From Bacillota bacterium (lineage in GTDB: Bacteria > Bacillota > Clostridia > Oscillospirales > Acutalibacteraceae), in NCBI GenBank assembly GCA_023397245.1, contig JAEWUH010000214.1:1-7113 (forward strand): a stretch of 7,113 nt of DNA, read 5' to 3'. Each line of letters starts with the position of its first letter. Position 1 is the stretch's first letter. The position numbers and the translations under genes were made by a program. The notes below the pieces were generated by a model. The model did not search any database and had not been told where the DNA came from. It saw only the letters and a program-made list of their open reading frames with translations. Shown here one piece after another: positions 6,188 through 7,113 of the stretch.

Positions 6188-6772
6188 TCAGCTCAGTTTT
6201 CCGAATTTGGAAAACGGCATAATGATAAAATGCACCTTGCCGATCACGTTGCGTTGATCGATCATACCCACAGCCTTGTAGCGGCTGTCTTCCGAAATCG
6301 TGCGGTTGTCTCCGAGTACGAAAACGCAGCCGGCCGGAACCTTCTGCGGGAAGTTTACGTCGCCCTTGTCCTTTGTAATACCGTTTTCAATGTAGGCGGA
6401 CTCGTCAAGCTCTTGGCCGTCAACGGTTATGATCCCGGTCTGGAAATCAATGTTGACGGTCTGCCCCTCCGTCGCAATCACCCTTTTGATAATCGGGATA
6501 TTGAGAGACGTACCCCGGCTGTCGATTACAACGATATCACCGCGGATAAAATTTCTTTCCACACAGGATGTAAAGACCTTGTAACCGTCCATAAGGTTCG
6601 GTTCCATGGAAGGCCCGTTTACAACAATGTTCACCCGAAACAGAAAGGTAAACACTACGATAATAACGATCAGCGCAGGGATCAGTGCCTCGACCCACTC
6701 AAAGCAGGCCGCAGTAAAGCCATGAACCGTATTTTTCCCGTTCATTTCATTTTGATTCGTGTTCTGTTCCAA
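6188..6772 (-). CDS. lepB: Type I signal peptidase, first copy of a tandem pair
   Basis: This is a second complete type I signal peptidase, 194 residues. It has the same layout as its neighbour: short cytosolic N-terminus, one membrane segment (about 27-49), then the catalytic domain. The nucleophile is S55 in NGPSMEPNL, the general base is K96 in PIIKRVIA, and box E is LGDNRTISEDSR (153-164). CFEWVEAL just before the membrane segment nearly matches CFEWIEAL in the paralogue. The start is TTG at 6772-6770, with GAGGTG (6779-6784) 6 nt upstream. An ATG at 6776 is out of frame and reads only nine codons; an in-frame ATG at codon 10 has no comparable ribosome binding site. It is probably the first gene of the operon, after a leader of about 120 nt. 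Confidence 0.95.
   Translation of the reverse strand: MEQNTNQNEMNGKNTVHGFTAACFEWVEALIPALIVIIVVFTFLFRVNIVVNGPSMEPNLMDGYKVFTSCVERNFIRGDIVVIDSRGTSLNIPIIKRVIATEGQTVNIDFQTGIITVDGQELDESAYIENGITKDKGDVNFPQKVPAGCVFVLGDNRTISEDSRYKAVGMIDQRNVIGKVHFIIMPFSKFGKLS
6393..6410. repeat. Exact 18-nt block shared by the two lepB genes (copy 2)
   Basis: This is the second copy of the 18-nt identity described at 5704-5721, in the same protein segment of the upstream lepB. Confidence 0.8.
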
Positions 6773-6778
6773 ACATTA

Positions 6779-6784
6779 CACCTC
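6779..6784 (-). promoter_or_regulatory. Ribosome binding site for the TTG start of the first lepB
   Basis: GAGGTG is 6 nt from the in-frame TTG at 6772 and only 2 nt from an out-of-frame ATG at 6776. The spacing therefore favours the TTG. Confidence 0.7.
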
Positions 6785-6828
6785 AAATCTCTGAATAAAT
6801 CCCGATGCCCATACTGTCCGAATTTCTG

Positions 6829-6883
6829 CCGGACGCTAAAAGGCACATAATCAGCCGGAAAAACTAAGCGTCCGGGCTGAATT
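6829..6883 (-). repeat. Interleaved inverted repeats in the leader of the first lepB
   Basis: CCGGACGCT (minus strand, 6867-6875) and AGCGTCCGG (6829-6837) are perfect 9-nt complements separated by 29 nt. A second pair, AATTCAGCC (6875-6883) and GGCTGATT (6849-6856), can form 8 bp with one bulged base. The two helices interleave, so they would form either a pseudoknot or two mutually exclusive folds. No T-run follows either helix. I do not recognise a known RNA family here. Confidence 0.55.
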
Positions 6884-6901
6884 GGCTTTCCTTGGAAACG
6901 C

Positions 6902-6930
6902 TTTATAATAGCAAAAAAGGGACACGTTAA
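6902..6930 (-). promoter_or_regulatory. Possible promoter of the lepB-ylqF-rnhB operon
   Basis: On the minus strand TTAACG (6925-6930, 4 of 6 to the -35 consensus) is followed by 17 nt and TATAAA (6902-6907, 5 of 6 to the -10 consensus). A shifted reading, TGCTATTAT, also makes an extended -10. The -35 box lies in the loop of the rplS terminator. The predicted start near 6895 would give a leader of about 120 nt before lepB. Confidence 0.5.
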
Positions 6931-6938
6931 TGTCCCTT
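6913..6938 (-). terminator. Rho-independent terminator after rplS
   Basis: On the minus strand AAGGGACA (6931-6938) and TGTCCCTT (6917-6924) form a perfect 8-bp stem with a 6-nt loop, followed by further Ts (the T-run spans 6913-6918). It begins 12 nt after the rplS stop codon and should end most rplS transcripts. Confidence 0.92.
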
Positions 6939-6950
6939 AAAGTACGCTGG

Positions 6951-7113
6951 TTATCTGATTTGTTCTTTAACCTTAGCCGCTTTACCAACACGGTCACGCA
7001 GGTAATAAAGCTTTGCTCTGCGAACATGGCCCTTGCGGATAATTGAAACGCCTTTGACATTCGGTGAATGAACCGGGAAAACTCTCTCTACGCCGACGCC
7101 GTAGGATACGCGC
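6951..7113 (-). CDS. rplS: 50S ribosomal protein L19 (bL19), C-terminal part
   Basis: bL19 lies at the 30S-50S interface of the ribosome. The gene enters from the right edge; I read the last 53 residues from position 7112 to TAA at 6951-6953. Recognisable segments are RVSYGVGVERVFPVHSP, VSIIRKGHVRRAKLYYLR and the basic tail RVGKAAKVKEQIR, all highly typical of bL19. The N-terminal half is outside the window. A rho-independent terminator follows directly. A longer open frame on the same strand at 6851-7060 is a shadow of this gene. Confidence 0.96.
   Translation of the reverse strand, partial: RVSYGVGVERVFPVHSPNVKGVSIIRKGHVRRAKLYYLRDRVGKAAKVKEQIR

Noticed and set aside
6089..6850. A 253-codon plus-strand open frame opposite the first lepB.
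   Set aside because: It is antisense to a complete, motif-bearing signal peptidase gene and shows no recognisable domain. It is a shadow frame.
6851..7060. A 69-codon minus-strand open frame at the right end.
   Set aside because: It overlaps the rplS 3' end in another frame, runs through the terminator, and resembles nothing. The rplS frame gives a perfect bL19 C-terminus.

Overview
This window looks like ordinary, vertically inherited chromosome from a low-to-moderate GC Gram-positive bacterium. It is most likely from class Clostridia, perhaps an Oscillospiraceae/Ruminococcaceae-like lineage. Three things support this: the order rplS - lepB - ylqF(rbgA) - rnhB - yraN is a Firmicutes arrangement, Shine-Dalgarno sequences are strong and close to AGGAGG, and TTG start codons are common. 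The class is fairly safe; the family is a guess. All ten genes lie on the minus strand, so transcription runs from right to left.

Right end, read in transcription order: the 3' end of rplS (ribosomal protein bL19) is followed at once by a clean rho-independent terminator (6913-6938). A possible promoter for the next operon overlaps the terminator. Its leader of about 120 nt carries a perfect 9-bp inverted repeat interleaved with a second helix. Then come two tandem type I signal peptidase genes (6188-6772 and 5499-6089), the circularly permuted 50S-assembly GTPase ylqF/rbgA (4604-5473), ribonuclease HII rnhB (3967-4623), a YraN/UPF0102 nuclease-fold protein (3624-3995) and a renal-dipeptidase-type peptidase M19 (2686-3627). 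From ylqF onward the genes are 25 nt apart or overlap, so this is probably one operon. It combines secretion, ribosome assembly and nucleic-acid maintenance functions.

Centre and left: threonine synthase thrC (1116-2630) has its own strong sigma-A-type promoter, TTGACA-17-TAAAAT, whose -35 box overlaps the stop codon of the dipeptidase gene. A calcineurin-like metallophosphoesterase (409-1098) follows 17 nt after thrC and is probably co-transcribed. A short AT-rich gap (314-408) holds an extended -10 promoter for trigger factor (tig). Only the N-terminal ribosome-binding part of tig lies in the window.

I see no mobile element, CRISPR array, tRNA, rRNA or defence system, and no clearly new biological system. 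The points worth a second look are the unusually high share of TTG starts (5 of 9 visible starts), the structured lepB leader with its overlapping terminator/promoter, and the tandem signal peptidase pair, which shares an exact 18-nt block.
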